Positions 11,343 to 24,582 of a stretch of DNA of 64,000 bases are shown piece after piece; positions within the stretch are counted from its first letter, which is position 1; each line of letters opens with the position of its first letter. Under the pieces are notes generated by a model. That model searched no databases. It saw only the letters and a list, made by a program, of their open reading frames with translations, and was not told where the DNA came from. The stretch is from Agapanthus africanus (lineage: Eukaryota > Streptophyta > Magnoliopsida > Asparagales > Amaryllidaceae): positions 110,104,045 through 110,168,044 of the forward strand of contig JASDDO010000006.1 in assembly GCA_030015575.1 (NCBI GenBank), in the 5' to 3' direction. The translations under genes and the position numbers were made by a program.

Positions 11343-11998
11343 CTGTAAGTCCATGCTATCGCTCCCGGTACTTACGGGCTTGCGGAAATGACGAAAAACG
11401 ATTTTCTAGAGGTGGTAACATGGACTCAAAACGGATCTTTGTTAAACTATCTACCTAACAACCTAACTAGGAGTTGTTAACTACTCGGTTAGGGGGTTAT
11501 ACCTTTCTTTCTTGAACTCCTTCGTCTTCAACTCTCGATGGTGTACGGATCGGCTTCACCCCGTCGTCTCCTTGCGCCGAAGATCAATCCACCCGAAAGC
11601 TTCTACCTTTGGCTTCTTCTTCGAACTTTGAAGAAACTAATTCACTCAGTTTGCTAAACCGTGTGAACTAGAGTGAGTAGAGGAGAGTGTGTTGGGATTT
11701 TTCTCTATGGTTCTTGCTTCTCAACACATGAGACAAGTGAACCATAGACTAGAGAGAGGGAGAGCAAGAGGAAGAGGGTGAGAGCTTAAAACACAAGAGA
11801 GAGAAAGGAAATGAGAGAATGAGTGAGACTTTTTTTTCTTGGCTCTCATAATCCAAAGCCATCATAACAAATCATAGCAATCAAGTATTATGTGATGGTT
11901 TAAGTCAAAATAGCCATATCATTTCATGCACTCATTTTGCACAAGATAAACAAGCAAGCAAGTCTTTGCCATGAAATGATAGCTATTGTCATGATGAT

Positions 11999-12158
11999 GG
12001 TCAACTAGTTCTACCTAGTCAACCGGTCAACAAAGTCAACAAGTCAACAAAGTCAACCCCTCAACAACCAAGTCACTATAATACTTAATTAATATTAATG
12101 TTAATCATATATCCTATTCACATTAGGGTTGAGCAAAAAGTCAACAGTCAACAGTCAA
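11999..12158 (-). promoter_or_regulatory. A1 LTR cluster of TTGAC (W-box-like) motifs
   Basis: About nine GTCAA/TTGAC motifs occur in 160 bp, most of them TTGACT or TTGACC. W-boxes of this form bind WRKY factors. Whether they drive this LTR is inference. Confidence 0.5.
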
Positions 12159-12356
12159 GAACCCTAATGAGAATCCTCTGCCTCTGTCTCTCCGTCAACT
12201 GTGTATACACACCCGCATCCGCGTTCCGAGGAACACGAATACAAACGAGATAAAACCAATCCCAAAACGTACACTAGGATCTGGCTTAAACCAAAGCCCG
12301 CTGGTGTTAACTGTCCGGACACTGTACGTGCAAAAGTGCACGGATGTGACCGAACC

Positions 12357-12416
12357 CTGTCGCAAAACCATGCGACCTGTCGCAAAACCATGCGACCTGT
12401 CGCAAAACCATGCGAC
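12357..12416 (-). repeat. A1 LTR minisatellite of hairpin units, three copies
   Basis: A 20-bp unit contains GTCGCA...TGCGAC, a six-base inverted repeat. Units lie at 12359-12376, 12379-12396 and 12399-12416. The A2 LTRs have three and two units. Confidence 0.9.
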
Positions 12417-13496
12417 CTCTACTCTTTTGCCTACAGGCGAATAGCTTTCTGTGTGGGACTCTAAAGACTCGACACTACGCTGGCAGTGGGTTTAACCACA
12501 GACCGCAAGCGGCACTAGCTGTGCGTAACGGTCCCCAGGTAGATGCCGACAGGAAGACTGACGAGGTGAAACCTATCTGAACTCTCACTGAGTCTGACTG
12601 TGACAGTCTCCGTACAGTCCGGTCTGTTCGTCTGATACATCGCATGGCTGGCCTAGGGGGCGGTAAACGTCAGTCCCCTAATAGTGGTACAAGTCATGTC
12701 GGAGTGAAGCCCAGAACACCCTGAGATAACACTGGAAACCTACCAGTATATCTCGCTTGCCCTAGCCAGGGACTACTCGTGTAATGGCTCTCCTAGACAC
12801 AGCGCGATGTCAACCCCCAATACCGAAAGAGACGAATCCTGTCTAACCGTCACTACCTCCAAGTGCTTCGGGACTGCACCCAACTACTACTTGTTTGCAC
12901 GACTCCTTTGAGCCGTGGTAGGGTAGTAATCTAAGTACAATGGGAACACACTCGAGGCGAAGTGACAGTGTCAAGTCAGCGGACTAAGCTGTACTCATGT
13001 CACCTGGGAGCTGATAACTGACGATAGGTATAGTACCAACCAACAGTTCCCGACGAGTCCTGTCCAGTGTACTCATAACCCAACGAGCACCCGCATACTA
13101 TCTCCAGTACGACGTACTGATGGCTGTAGGACAGACCATCTCCCACACTGGGATGAGAAGCGCATACGCTAGTCTTCTCCGGAGTATCGATGCCCTGTCT
13201 CGATAGTCCTGCGAATAGGGACCTGCATAAGGATGTGCTTATAGATTACCCCGCCCCCACTAGTGTGACTGCCATCACAACGCTGGTAATCAAGCAAAGA
13301 TCCTAAGGGCTCCACTAACGTGTATTGGTGATATACTAAAAATAAACACATGTACACATTGAAGTAGAAACAAACCAAGTAGCATGCTACTATATTGAGC
13401 AAGATTGTTTATACAAGATGAATATCCCAAGCTTCCATTAAGTAATATACAAACTAGTATGATACAGTAATGGCCTCTAGGGCATATACACTAACA

Positions 13497-15143
13497 GTAG
13501 AGACATAACCATGGCTAATAGTTATGGTTGGGTTAAGAAATATCCATAGTAAAAACAAATTTAGTGGAATTTGTCAATGCATCCACAAGGTTCCACAAGC
13601 TTCATGCATTTAGCTAATCCTCCACTAATTTTGTAATTACTTTGAATATTAAAATCCAACATAAATAAATAGCATGGTGTAAGTCTCATACACCCAAGTC
13701 ATGTGTATCATCAACCATGATACAAAAGAAAAGAAAACACAATTTTAATATATATCATATATATACTAAAGTTGTGCTCATGTGAGAAAAATCCATAAGT
13801 GAACATGTGTTAGTTAATGTAAACTAGTATATCTAATATACAATTATACACTAAATTATTAAATCAACACTTGACTTAATAATCCAGTCATATCTCATAT
13901 AACCGACTAACATCCATTGTATCGACTTATCGAATCAACACTTGATTCGATAACCCGGCTATATCATATGTAACCGACCGATACAAAAAGTCATGAGAAT
14001 AGAAAACGGTATCACATACACGCATTATTCTCGGTCCTGCACATATCACATAGGTGCTCCTATTTCGTTTTGCCTGAGCCAGTAAAACCTCTATATAGGA
14101 CTCTAAAGACTCGTCAATACGCCGGCAGTAGGTGATGATCACATCAAGCACACACAAGCCGTCAGCGGTACTAGATGGACGTAACGGCTACCCGGGTATT
14201 GAGCGATCAGAAGATCAGCAAGCAAGCCCGCTCCAACTTCTGTAAAAAGCCTGCCGGTAACACTTCCCGTACAGTCCGGTCTCCTCGTCTGATATGTCGC
14301 ATATCAGGTCTAAGGGTGGTAAACGTCAGACCCCAATAACCGATAAGTCGTGCCGATATTAGGCTCATAACGGGTCGAGAAACTACTGGTAACACTTACC
14401 AGTAAATCTCTAAATCAGCCCTGGCCAGGGACTTCCCTGTTACAGCCAATCGAGCACAGCGCAACATCAACCCCCAATACCGAGAGAGACGAAACCCCTC
14501 CTATCGCTCATTGTCTCCATGTGACTCGGGACTGTACCCAAAATCCACCGTTTTGCACGCCCTCATGGACGTGGTAAGGTGGAAATCAAAGCACAGTGGG
14601 AATCACACAAGACTCTATGACGATCTGGGTCTACAGACTAACCTGCACAAGTGTCACCAGAGAAGTGCCATCTGACGTGAGGTATAATACCATCTGGGAG
14701 TTCTCGGAGAGTCCGTCCAGTGTACCCAGTCATCAATGAGCACCTGTATACCATCTATGATGTTAAACACCAATGGATATGGGATCATCCATCGCCCATC
14801 TCATGGGTCGAGAAGCGCATACGCTAGTCTGCACTGGTATATCGATGCCCCGTCTCGATACACCCATGACTAGGGACCTTGAAGGATGTACTTATGGACT
14901 ACCATGTACCCACTAGTATGATCCACATCATAGTCCAGGTAGTCAAGTACACATCGTAAGGGCTTTACGAACATGTAACTATAAAACAGTATAAAGAGAC
15001 AAGTATACATGTTAAAGTAAAGTGCAACTAGATAGCATACTATCATATCGAGTAAGAAAGTACTCTCTATATATGTCCAAGCATCCAATATAATATACAT
15101 CATCTGTATAATACTGGCCTCTAGGGAATACATACAACTAACA
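13497..15143 (-). repeat. C1 3' LTR, first 1647 bp
   Basis: Starts (minus strand) TGTTAGTTGTATG after the purine tract and stops where A1 is inserted. The missing end corresponds to about 31556-32133 of the other LTR and is absent on the far side of A1. Confidence 0.9.
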
Positions 15144-15154
15144 ATCTCCCACTT
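15144..15154 (-). promoter_or_regulatory. C1 polypurine tract
   Basis: AAGTGGGAGAT on the minus strand, abutting the LTR and identical to that of family A. Confidence 0.9.
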
Positions 15155-15157
15155 GCA

Positions 15158-18100
15158 CTAGGGCCAGCTGCTGTAGTATCGCATACCAAGCATCCCGAAG
15201 AGTCTCTCAAACTGTATCGGGGGAATAGCCTTCGTGAGTGGATCCGCCGTGTTGTTCTTCGTGTCAACCCTCCTGACCTCGATCTCCCGGCGATCAACTA
15301 TCTCCCGGATCAGGTGATACCGCCTCAGAATATGCCTGGATCGCTGATGGGAACTGGGTTCCTTGGACGAAGCCACCGCTCCATTGTTATCGCAATACAA
15401 AGGTATTGGATGCTCAATGGATGGAACCACTCCAAGTTCAGTAATGAACTTCTTGATCCAGACAGCCTCTTTGGCAGCATCGTTGGCAGCGATGTATTCA
15501 GCCTCCATCGTCGAGTCTGCCACGGTTTCCTGCTTAGAACTCTTCCAGCTAACCGCCCCTCCGTAAAGGGTAAAGAAAAATCCCGACTGCGACGTAGAGT
15601 CTTCCTTATCACTCTCGAAGCTCGAATCGGTAAAGGACTCCACTTGGAGTTCTTCGTTACCATACACCAAGAGCATCTCCTTAGTCCTTCGTAAGTACTT
15701 GAGAATGCTCTTCACAGCTGTCCAGTGACTCTCGCCAGGATCAGCTTGATACCTACTCACTACACTTAGTGAGTATGCTACATCGGGTCTGGTACATAGC
15801 ATCGCGTACATGATAGAGCCTACAGCCGAAGCATAGGGTATCCCTTGCATGCGAGCTCTCTCCAAATCAGTCTTGGGAGACATCTCTTTGGAGAGAGTGA
15901 GCCCTGAGATTGTGGGTAAAAACCCATGTTTGGACTCTTCTATACTAAACCGCTTTAGCATGGTGTCAATGTACCTGGATTGGGACAATCCCAATATCCT
16001 TTTAGATCAATCTCTATAGATCATAATTCCCAGTATGCAGGAGGCATCACCTAGATCTTTCATTGAGAATCTTTGTGATAAGAAGTGCTTGACCGATTGC
16101 AGCATAGGAATGTCATTTCCTATCAAGAGTATGTCGTCCACGTACAACACGAGGAAGACAACCTTACTTTCTGCCACCTACTTGTAGATATAAGGTTCAT
16201 CTATGTTTTTGACCAAATCAAACTTTTTGATAACGACGTCAAAGAAGATGTTCCAATTCCGCGATGCTTGCTTTAATCCATAAATGGATTTAAGCAGCTT
16301 GCACACCTTCCCGCTGCTCCCACTATCTACGAAGCCCTCTGGCTGAGTCATGTACACGCACTCTTCTAAATCACCGTTTAGAAAGGCGGTCTTAACATCC
16401 ATTTGCCAGATTTCGTAGTCATGATATGCAGCGATGGCAAGCATGATCCGGATGGATTTAAGCATAGCCACTGGAGAAAAGGTATTGGATGTAGTCCACA
16501 CCTGGTCTTTGACGAAAACCCTTTGCAACAAGTCTAGCTTTGAAAGTCTCCACTTTCCCATCTACACCAAGTTTTTTCTTGAAGATCCACTTTCTCCCAA
16601 TGGGTTTTACCCCTTCAGGAGCATCTTCTAAAGTCCATACTTTGTTGGTGTACATGGATTCCATCTCGGACCGCATTGCATCCAGCCATTTCACTGAGTC
16701 CCCACTCGTGATGGCCTGCTCGAAGCTAGTTGGGTCATCATCAACCATGATGCAATCCTCGCTCCCACCATCCATGAGAAAACCGTAGTATCTCTTAGGT
16801 GGGTGAGGAACCCTACTAGATCGGCGGAGAGGCTGAGGTTCGTTGGGAACTACCGAATCCTCTGGTTCCACCAAATCTTCTGTTGCAGCTTTTGTAGCTG
16901 GAACCTCTTTCAGTTCTACATCATGACCACTAATCTCATTTGAAAGAAATTCCGTTTATAAAAAGGTGGCATGCCGAGAAACAAACACCCTTTATTCCTC
17001 AGTGTGGTAGAAGATATACCCTTGTGAATTCTTGGGATATCCTATAAATTTGCATAGAACAGACCGTGCCTCGAGTTTGTCCGGATTTTGTCGTTTGACA
17101 TAGGCAGGACAATCCTATATCTTTATATAGTTAAGACATGGTCTCTTCCCTTTCCATATCTCATATGGAGTGGTAGTCACAGATTTGGTGGGGGCCATAT
17201 TCAATAGATGTATGGTTGTCTCTAGCGCATACCCCCAGAAGGAAATAGGTAACTCAGCTGTGCTCATCATAGAGCGCAGCATATCTAATAAGGTGCGGTT
17301 CCTCCGTTCAGATACACCGTTGTGCTGTGGTGTATATGGATGAGTCAGCTGAGAGAGAATCCCATTCTCTTTTAGGAAGTCCAGGAATTCATTGCTCAAG
17401 TATTCACCTCCTCGATCAGATCGTAGGATTTTAATACTTTTTCCGGTTTGGTTCTCGACTTCTTGTTTATATTCTCTAAATTTCTCAAAAGCTTCAGACT
17501 TGTGACTTATTAAGAACACATGTCCGTATCTTAAGAGATTGTCAGTGAATGTAATGAAGTATGAAGAACCATCCCTGGCATGTGTAGACATGGGACCGCA
17601 TACATCACTATGTATCAGTCCCAAGAGTTCAGAAACTCTTTCTCCGTGTCCTGTAAACGGAGTTTTGGTCATCTTGCCTTTGAGACATGACTGGCAAGTG
17701 TCATAAGATGAAAATTCGAACGGTTTCAAATATCCATCCTTATGCAACTTAGCTAGTCATGCTCATTGATGTGACCCAGTCTACAATGCCACAAGAAGGA
17801 TTCGTTCAGTTCTGAACTCTTCCTCTTGTGTGTGTTTGTTATGCTCAGAACTGTTGATTGATTTAGAACATAAATGCCATTGCACAACGTGCCTGATCCA
17901 ACCAACTTTTGGTTTAGGAAAATGTTCATAACATTATCCTGTAATAAAAAATTATATCCCTCTTTACTCAACAAAGAAACCGATATAATGTTGCATATCA
18001 GGCTCGGCATGAAATAGCAATCGTTCAGAATCAATGTATTACTAGTTGGCAATACAAGGTGATATTCCCCGATGGTTTTAGCTGCAACAATTTCACCATT

Positions 18101-18260
18101 TCTAACCCTTATGTCTTTATCACCTTCTCCAAGTTCTCTACCTTTTATAATCCCATGTAACTGATTACATATATGTGATCCTGACCCGGTATCTAATACC
18201 CAGGATGTAGAGCAAATGGAGAAACTGTTCTCTGTAACGAACACACCCGAAGAAAATGCA
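15158..18260 (-). pseudogene. C1 pol coding region without gag (fossil)
   Basis: Protease motif WVLDTGSGSHICN is near 18.2 kb. Integrase lies at about 17.1-17.8 kb (WHCRLGH, CQSCLKG, HSDVCGPM, LRSDRGGEYLS, NGVSERRNRT). Reverse transcriptase lies at about 16.0-16.6 kb (RLVAKGFRQ, QMDVKTAFLNGDL). RNase H lies at about 15.16-15.7 kb (TDSSFESD, SSKQETVADSTMEAEYIA, YCDNNGA). The protein sequence is clearly of the same lineage as A but distinct from it. No gag or zinc knuckle is visible upstream. Broken; treat as a fossil. Confidence 0.88.
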
Positions 18261-18435
18261 TCAACATGTACTTTCTTCATTTAGGTGGCATGGGAATCCT
18301 GGTATTCCCTTATATCCTGTTCAGTCTTATAACTTTTATAAGAAAGAACGGAACCAACGTTCCCCAGCACAGTATAACATGCGGGTTCGGTCAATACATC
18401 CATATTATTATCTTGATTAAGGCATGATATGGTCG

Positions 18436-18460
18436 CTACCTGGAGAGAGAGAGAAGAAAA
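18436..18460 (-). promoter_or_regulatory. C1 pyrimidine tract and TAG, 3' splice-site-like
   Basis: The minus strand reads a C/T run, CCAGGTAG|CGACC, at the same position relative to the reading region as the CAG|CGACC of family A. Confidence 0.4.
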
Positions 18461-18873
18461 CACTTTAGCGTATGCTTTTGCAAGATCAGATTGGTTATTA
18501 TTTTATCTAATCAGGATGGCTCCCACTGTTTTTATCAAATCTTTCTTCAAACCCTAAAAGGAAAGACTTGCTGGGATTAATTACACCCTACAACTTCGCC
18601 AATCATTCAGCCAGACCAGTGTCGGTACTTTGAGGGAGGTTCCCCGTGATTTCGCACGGACCTAATTAAAGTAAACCTAGTTTTCCCAGAGGCGTAACCC
18701 CATTGACACCTTTCTAGACACCTACTTGATCGGCTAATTGTCCTGTGTAAAACTCTCCAGGGAATAACAATCACACGCAGTGGGTATCGGGATCCAACTA
18801 TCTCATAAAAGGTATGCAATCTCATTGCAAATTTGAACACTTGAAATTCCCGATAAAATTTTGCCCCTAACGT

Positions 18874-18907
18874 GCTATGACCTTGACGAAAGCCAACAAA
18901 CCATAGC
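18874..18907 (-). promoter_or_regulatory. C1 leader stem-loop 3
   Basis: GCTATG/CATAGC encloses the core TTGTTGGCTTTCGTCAAGG. C2 inserted immediately after it, so loops 1 and 2 of C1 now lie at 29339-29462. Confidence 0.68.
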
Positions 18908-18921
18908 CCGCTAGTCAAGTT

Positions 18922-21136
18922 TGTAGTGTTCCTAGGCACTCTAATGAGGTCTCACAAGGCATCAACCATGCCAATTTCAAATTTTACGGGTGTCGAGAAA
19001 CCCTAATACGGATCATTGGCTAGATATTTAGGCGAATAAGCAACTAGTTAACAGCTTAACTAAAGGGAAAACGGAAATACAACCTTTGTAGATCCGGTCC
19101 TCCACCTCCATAGCTCCGTGATGAAGTCTCCTCGCTGTACTAATCGGATCTTAGGCTCTAGCGTCGGTTTCATCGGAGAAAAAGCGGGCTAGGTCATCGG
19201 CGACGATGCCGAAGATGATCTACGTCGAGGCATCGCTAGATCAAGCTCCAACTTCACCAAGTCATGAAACTTGTGAATAAAACACACTCTACTACTTGGC
19301 AAGAGGTAGAGGATGAACAAATAGGAAGTGGGTTCACTTTAGAATTGGATTTCTCACTCATTTCATCAAGTCACCATTGATGAAGTCTAGGTTTTCTTCT
19401 TTGAAGAAGATGAAGAAGAAGATGAAGAATATGATAAGTATTATGTAAAAAGAAAATAATAAGAATACTTATCATATCTCAACCATGGTCAAGTGTAGAG
19501 AATAAATCATGGTTAGTGGGAATGGTTAGGGTTAAGCATGGAGACAAAATAGTCACTTGGTCAAAGCTTCATGAAGCTTCAACATGCATCCAAAGAAAGC
19601 CACCATTTATCTTTATGCTAATTATTTTCCAAAAAGAATAAATAAATAAATAAATGAATAAGAAAAAAAAAACCCTAACCATTACACAACCATGGTTTAA
19701 TCTTTACACATACCCTAATGAGCATGTATCATCAAACATGATACAAACTAGTGTACAAAAGTATATCACATATACAATGTGCACAATCCAAGTGAGAAAA
19801 TACATTTAAAGTGAACCAATACTAGTTAATGTAAATTAATATATCATATATATAATTATACATTAAATCATTAAATCAACACTTGATTTAACGATCCGGT
19901 CATATCGCATATGACCGACTAATATTCAATGTATCGGCTTATCGAATCAATCCTTGATTCGATAACTAGGTTATATCGCATACAACCATTCGATACATTC
20001 ATCGCGAGAATGGAATACGGTATCACATACACGCATTATTCTCGGTCCCGCACATATCTCATATGCGCTCCTATTTCGTTTCGCTTGAGCCAGGAAACCT
20101 CTGTGTAGGACTCTAAAGACTCGTCAATACGCCGGCAGCAGGTGATGATCATATCAAACACCCACAAGCCGCAAGCGGTCTGCTAAACGTAACGGCCACC
20201 CGGGTATTGAGCGATGAGAAGATCGACGAGCAAGCCCGCTCACACTCCTGTGAATCAACCAGTAACACTTACCGTATTGTCCGGTCTCGTCGTCTGATAT
20301 GTCGCATATCTCGCCTAGGGGTGGTAAACGTCAGACCCCAATAGCTCGATAAGTCGTGTCGATATGAGGTCTATAACAGTTCGAGAAACTACTGGTAACA
20401 CTTACCAGTATATCTCAGCAACCCTGGCCAGGGATTTCTGGTTATAGCCAATCGAACACAGCGCAACATCAACTCCCTATACCGGGAGAGACGAATCCCC
20501 TCCTATCGCTCATTGCCTCCATGTGATTCGGGACTGTACCCAAAAACCACCGTTTTTCATGCCCTCTTGGACATGGTAAGATGGAAATCAAAGCACAGTG
20601 GGAACCACACAAGACTCTATGACGATCTCGGGTCAACAGACTACTCTGTACCAGTGTCAACTGAGAACTGCCATCTGACGTAAGGTATAATACCATCTGG
20701 GAGTTCTCGGCGAGTCCGTCCAGTGTACCCAGTCTCAACTGAGCACCCGTATATCAGCTCTGATGTCAAACACCGATGGATATGGGATCATCCATCGCCC
20801 ATCTGTATGGGTCGTGAAGGTATACGCTAGTCTACTCTGGTATATCGATGCCCCGTCTCGATACACCCACGACTAGGGACTTTGAATGATGTACTTATGG
20901 ACTACCATGTCCCCACTAGTATGATCCGCATCATAGTCCAGGTAGTCAAGTACACATCCTAAGGGATTTACCAACATGTAACAGAGAGACAATCAGTGTA
21001 TACGTTAAGGTAAAGATCAACCAGATAGCATACTATCATGTCGAGCAAGAAAGTCCTCCCTATATATGTCCAAGCATCCACTACAATATACATCCAATGT
21101 ACAGTAATGGCCTCTAGGGCATACATATAACTAACA
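18922..21136 (-). repeat. C2 3' LTR, 2215 bp
   Basis: Runs from TGTTAGTTATATG (minus, at 21136) to the CA end at 18922, next to the left AAGTT target copy. Confidence 0.93.
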
Positions 21137-21147
21137 ATCTCCCACTT
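21137..21147 (-). promoter_or_regulatory. C2 polypurine tract
   Basis: AAGTGGGAGAT on the minus strand, unchanged although the adjoining pol is badly decayed. Confidence 0.88.
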
Positions 21148-21149
21148 GT

Positions 21150-23800
21150 ACTAGGGCCATCTGATAGCAGTGGTTGCAGCATCTCATACTTAACCATCCC
21201 ATAAAAGTTCCTCTCTGGGAATAGGCCTTCGTGAGTGGATCCGCCGTGTTATCCTCTGAGTCTACTCTCCTAACGTCGATCCCTTAGAGATCAACCATCT
21301 CCATGATCAGGTGATACTGCCTTAGAATATTTTTGGATCACTGATGGGACGGACGTACCTTGGCATAAGCCACAACTCTATTGTCACACAATGGGAGGAA
21401 CATAGTTCATCTCATGAACCATTATACATCCAAACAGCCTCTTTGGTAGCATGTTAAGTAGCGATGTATCCTGCCTTTATCGTCTAGTATGTCACGGTAT
21501 TTAGCTTGGAACTCTTCCAACATACCGTCCCTTTACTGAGGGTAAACACAATGCCTGTGACTGACACTCAGTCATCTTTATCACCCTGGAATACTTCCAG
21601 TGATTTTCCCCAGGATCAATCGATTCCATCTCACTACATTTAGTGAGAATCCTAACATCCATTTAGATCTATCTCATAGATCCAAAATCCAGGATTTAGT
21701 AGGTATCACTTTGATCCTATGTGGAGAATCATTGTGATAAGCGGAGATTGACCGAGCGTAGCATAGGAAACTCCATCCCTATCAAGAGTATGTCATCCAC
21801 GTACTCTACGAGGATCGTCACCGTACTCCCTACTACCTTTTTGTATATACAAGGTTCATCTACCATTTTGATGATGTCAACTTCTTTGACTAATCCATCA
21901 AAACAGATGTTCCAACTCCGCGATGCCTGCTTTATCCTATAAAGCATCTTGCACGCGTTTCCGCTGCTCCCACTGTCTACGAAGCCCTCTGGCTGTGTAC
22001 TTCCAGACTCACTCTTCTGAAACACCATCTAGAAAAGCAGTCATGGAACCCAACCGCCAGATATCGTAGTCATGGTATGTAGCCGTGACAAGTAGGATCC
22101 GGATGGACTTAAGCATAGGCACTGGAAAAGGTTTCATCATTATCCATACCTGGTCAATGATGCAAACTTTTAACAAGTCTAGCTTTGAAAGTCTCAACTT
22201 TTCCATCTACATCAAGTAATCTTCTCAAGATATACTTGCTCCTGATGGGGATTTAACACTTCAGATATAGCAACTAAAGTCCATACTTTGTTGGTGTACA
22301 TGGATTCCATCTCAGATCGATAAACATCCAGCCATTCTTACAGAGTCTCACTCCTGATGGCCAGCTCGAAACTAGTTGGGTCATCATCTTATGATGCAAT
22401 CCTCGCTCCCACTGTCATAGAGAAACCGAAGTATCTCTCAGGTGGGTGAGGAACCCTACTAGATCGGCGGAGAGGCTGAGGTTCGTCAGGAACTATTGAA
22501 TCCTTTGGTTCTGTCAAATCATCAGCTGCAGTTTTGTATAGCTGGAACCTTTCCAGTTCTACAGAACTATCCTTGCCTAGATCTTGTCCGGATTTTGCTT
22601 TTAGACATAGCCCGGACAACCCAAAATCTTAACTAACTTAAGATATGGGCTCTTCCCTTTCCATATCACATATGAAGTGGTAGGCAACTGATTTGATTTA
22701 AACCCTATTCAATAGGTATGCAACTTCATAAGTGCATAACTCCCAAAAGGAAATAGGTAACTCAGCAGTACTCATCATAGAGCACACTTTATCATATAGG
22801 GTGTAATTGCTCCGCCCCGATACACCGACGTGGTGTGGTGTATGCGGAGGAGTAACACTGAGAGAGAATCTCATTCTCCTTTAGAATAGTCCAAGAATTC
22901 TGTGCTCAAATATTCTCCTCCTTGAACTCATCAAACGACATAATACTTATACCCGTATTGGTTCTCTACTTCTAACTTATATTCTGTGAATATCTCAAAA
23001 GGTTCTGACTTGTGTTTCAACAGGAACATATATCTGAATCTTGAGAGATCATCAGAGAATGTAATGAAGTACAAAGAACCGGTCTAGGCATGTGTAGACA
23101 GAGGACCTTACATACATCAACATGTATCATCCCAAGAGTTCACTAACTCTTTCTCTGTTTCCAATAAACAGAGCTATGGTCATTTTATCTTTGTGACATG
23201 ACTGGCAAGTTTCATAAGATGTAAATTCAAACAGATTTAAATATGCATCTAAATGTAACTTAGCTAGTCGGGTCGCATTGATATGACCTAGTCTACAATA
23301 CCTCAAGAAGAATCCGTTCATTTCTGAACTCTTCCTCTTGTGTGTGTTCTGTATACTAAGAACTGTAGTTTGATTTAGAACATCAATGCTTTTAGATAAC
23401 GTGCCTGAACCGATCAACTTTTGATATAGAAAATGTTCAAAATATTATCCAACAATACAAAATTTTATCATTTCTTTACTAATAAAGAGAGTGATATGAT
23501 TTTGTATATCAGGTTCGGTATCTAATAACATTCGTTCAGAATCAATGTATTTTGTAATACAGGGTGACAGTGACCAACAGACTTTGCTGCAACTCTTGCC
23601 CCGTTTTCTGTCTCATGAAACTTATCACCCGTTCTCAGTTTTTCTACCCTTTTGTAGCCCTATGTAACAGATTACATATCTGGGATCCTGATCCGGTATC
23701 AAATACCCAGGATGCAGAGGATACAGAGAAATAGTTCTTTATAATGAACACACCCGAAGATGATGCATCAACATGCACTCTCTTCGTTTAGGCGGCATAG
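21150..23800 (-). pseudogene. C2 pol remnant (deep fossil)
   Basis: Patches of RNase H, reverse transcriptase (near 21.8-22.2 kb), integrase (near 22.6-23.4 kb) and protease (near 23.7 kb) can be aligned by eye to C1, at roughly three-quarters identity with many length changes. No domain is intact and no gag is present. Confidence 0.8.
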
Positions 23801-23940
23801 GAATTCTGGTATTCCCTATTCCCTGCTCTGTCTTATAACAATTATAAGTTGGAGCGGGACCAACCTTCCGCAGCTCAGTATAACACGCGGGTTCGGTCAA
23901 AATTCCGTATTATTATCTTGATTAAGGCGTGATATGGTCG

Positions 23941-23963
23941 CTACCTGGAGAGAGAGAAGAAAA
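23941..23963 (-). promoter_or_regulatory. C2 pyrimidine tract and TAG, 3' splice-site-like
   Basis: Same CCAGGTAG|CGACC arrangement as C1. Confidence 0.4.
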
Positions 23964-24375
23964 ACACTCAGCGTGCGCTCTTGCAAGAATAGATTGGTTA
24001 TTATTTTATCTAATCAGGATGGCTCCCACTGCTTTTTATCAAATCTTCCTTCAAACCCTAAAAGGAAAGACTAGCCGGGATTAATTACACACTACAAGTT
24101 CGCTAATCTTTCAGCTAGGCCAGTGTCGGTACTTTGAGGGAGGTCCCCCGTGCTTTCGCACGAACCTAATTAATGTAAACCTCGTTTTCCCAGAGGCGTA
24201 ACCTCGTTAACACCTTTCTAGACACCTACTTGATCGGCTAATTGTAATGTGTAAAACTCTCCCAGGAGTAACTCTTACTCGCAGCGGGTATCGGGATCCA
24301 ACTATCTCAGTAGGTATGCAATCTCATTGCAAATTTCAACATTTGAAATTCCCGATTATATTTTGCCCCGAACGA

Positions 24376-24582
24376 TCTATGACCTTGACAAGGTCAACAA
24401 ACCATAGACCGCAAGTCAAGTTCAACCCGTCATTTCTTGATTGAATCAAACCCACCCGCACGACCCTTGACAAGGTCAACAAGGCCGCGCGACTACCCTA
24501 ACCCAATCTGCATCATATGCATAAGCAGATAAATACTGGTTAGCTACCACACACTGCGCCTTGACAAGGTCAACAAACGCAG
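24376..24582 (-). promoter_or_regulatory. C2 three stem-loops of the leader
   Basis: Loop 1 at 24554-24582 (CTGCG/CGCAG), loop 2 at 24457-24491 (CGCGCGGCC paired to GGTCGTGCG with two G-U pairs), loop 3 at 24376-24408 (TCTATG/CATAGA). All three share the core TTGTTGACCTTGTCAAGG. Confidence 0.72.

Larger units (their letters stand above)
4749..13496 (-). mobile_element. Copia element A1 (Ty1/copia, Angela-like), left end missing
   Basis: On the minus strand the order is 5' LTR (11344-13496), primer site, 2-kb leader, gag, protease, integrase, reverse transcriptase, RNase H, purine tract, and the first 530 bp of the 3' LTR (4749-5278). This domain order (integrase before reverse transcriptase) defines Ty1/copia. 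It is inserted into the 3' LTR of C1: the sequence resuming at 13497 continues the C1 LTR, as shown by the uninterrupted copy around 32134. The shared 530 bp of the two LTRs differ at about 14 sites (2.6%), suggesting roughly one million years at 1.3e-8 substitutions per site per year. Coding is broken, with roughly four or five breaks. Its closest relative here is A2, in the opposite orientation. Confidence 0.93.
11344..13496 (-). repeat. A1 5' LTR, 2153 bp
   Basis: Runs from TGTTAGTG (minus strand, at 13496) to GACTTACA (at 11344), with proper TG...CA ends. It contains the hairpin minisatellite (12357-12416) and a cluster of TTGAC motifs (11999-12158), both presumably in or near the promoter-bearing part. 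Confidence 0.93.

Noticed and set aside
24376-24582. CRISPR-like array (regular short repeats)
   Set aside because: Only three repeats about 85-95 nt apart, present in a retroelement leader in a plant context. They are stem-loop cores, not CRISPR repeats.
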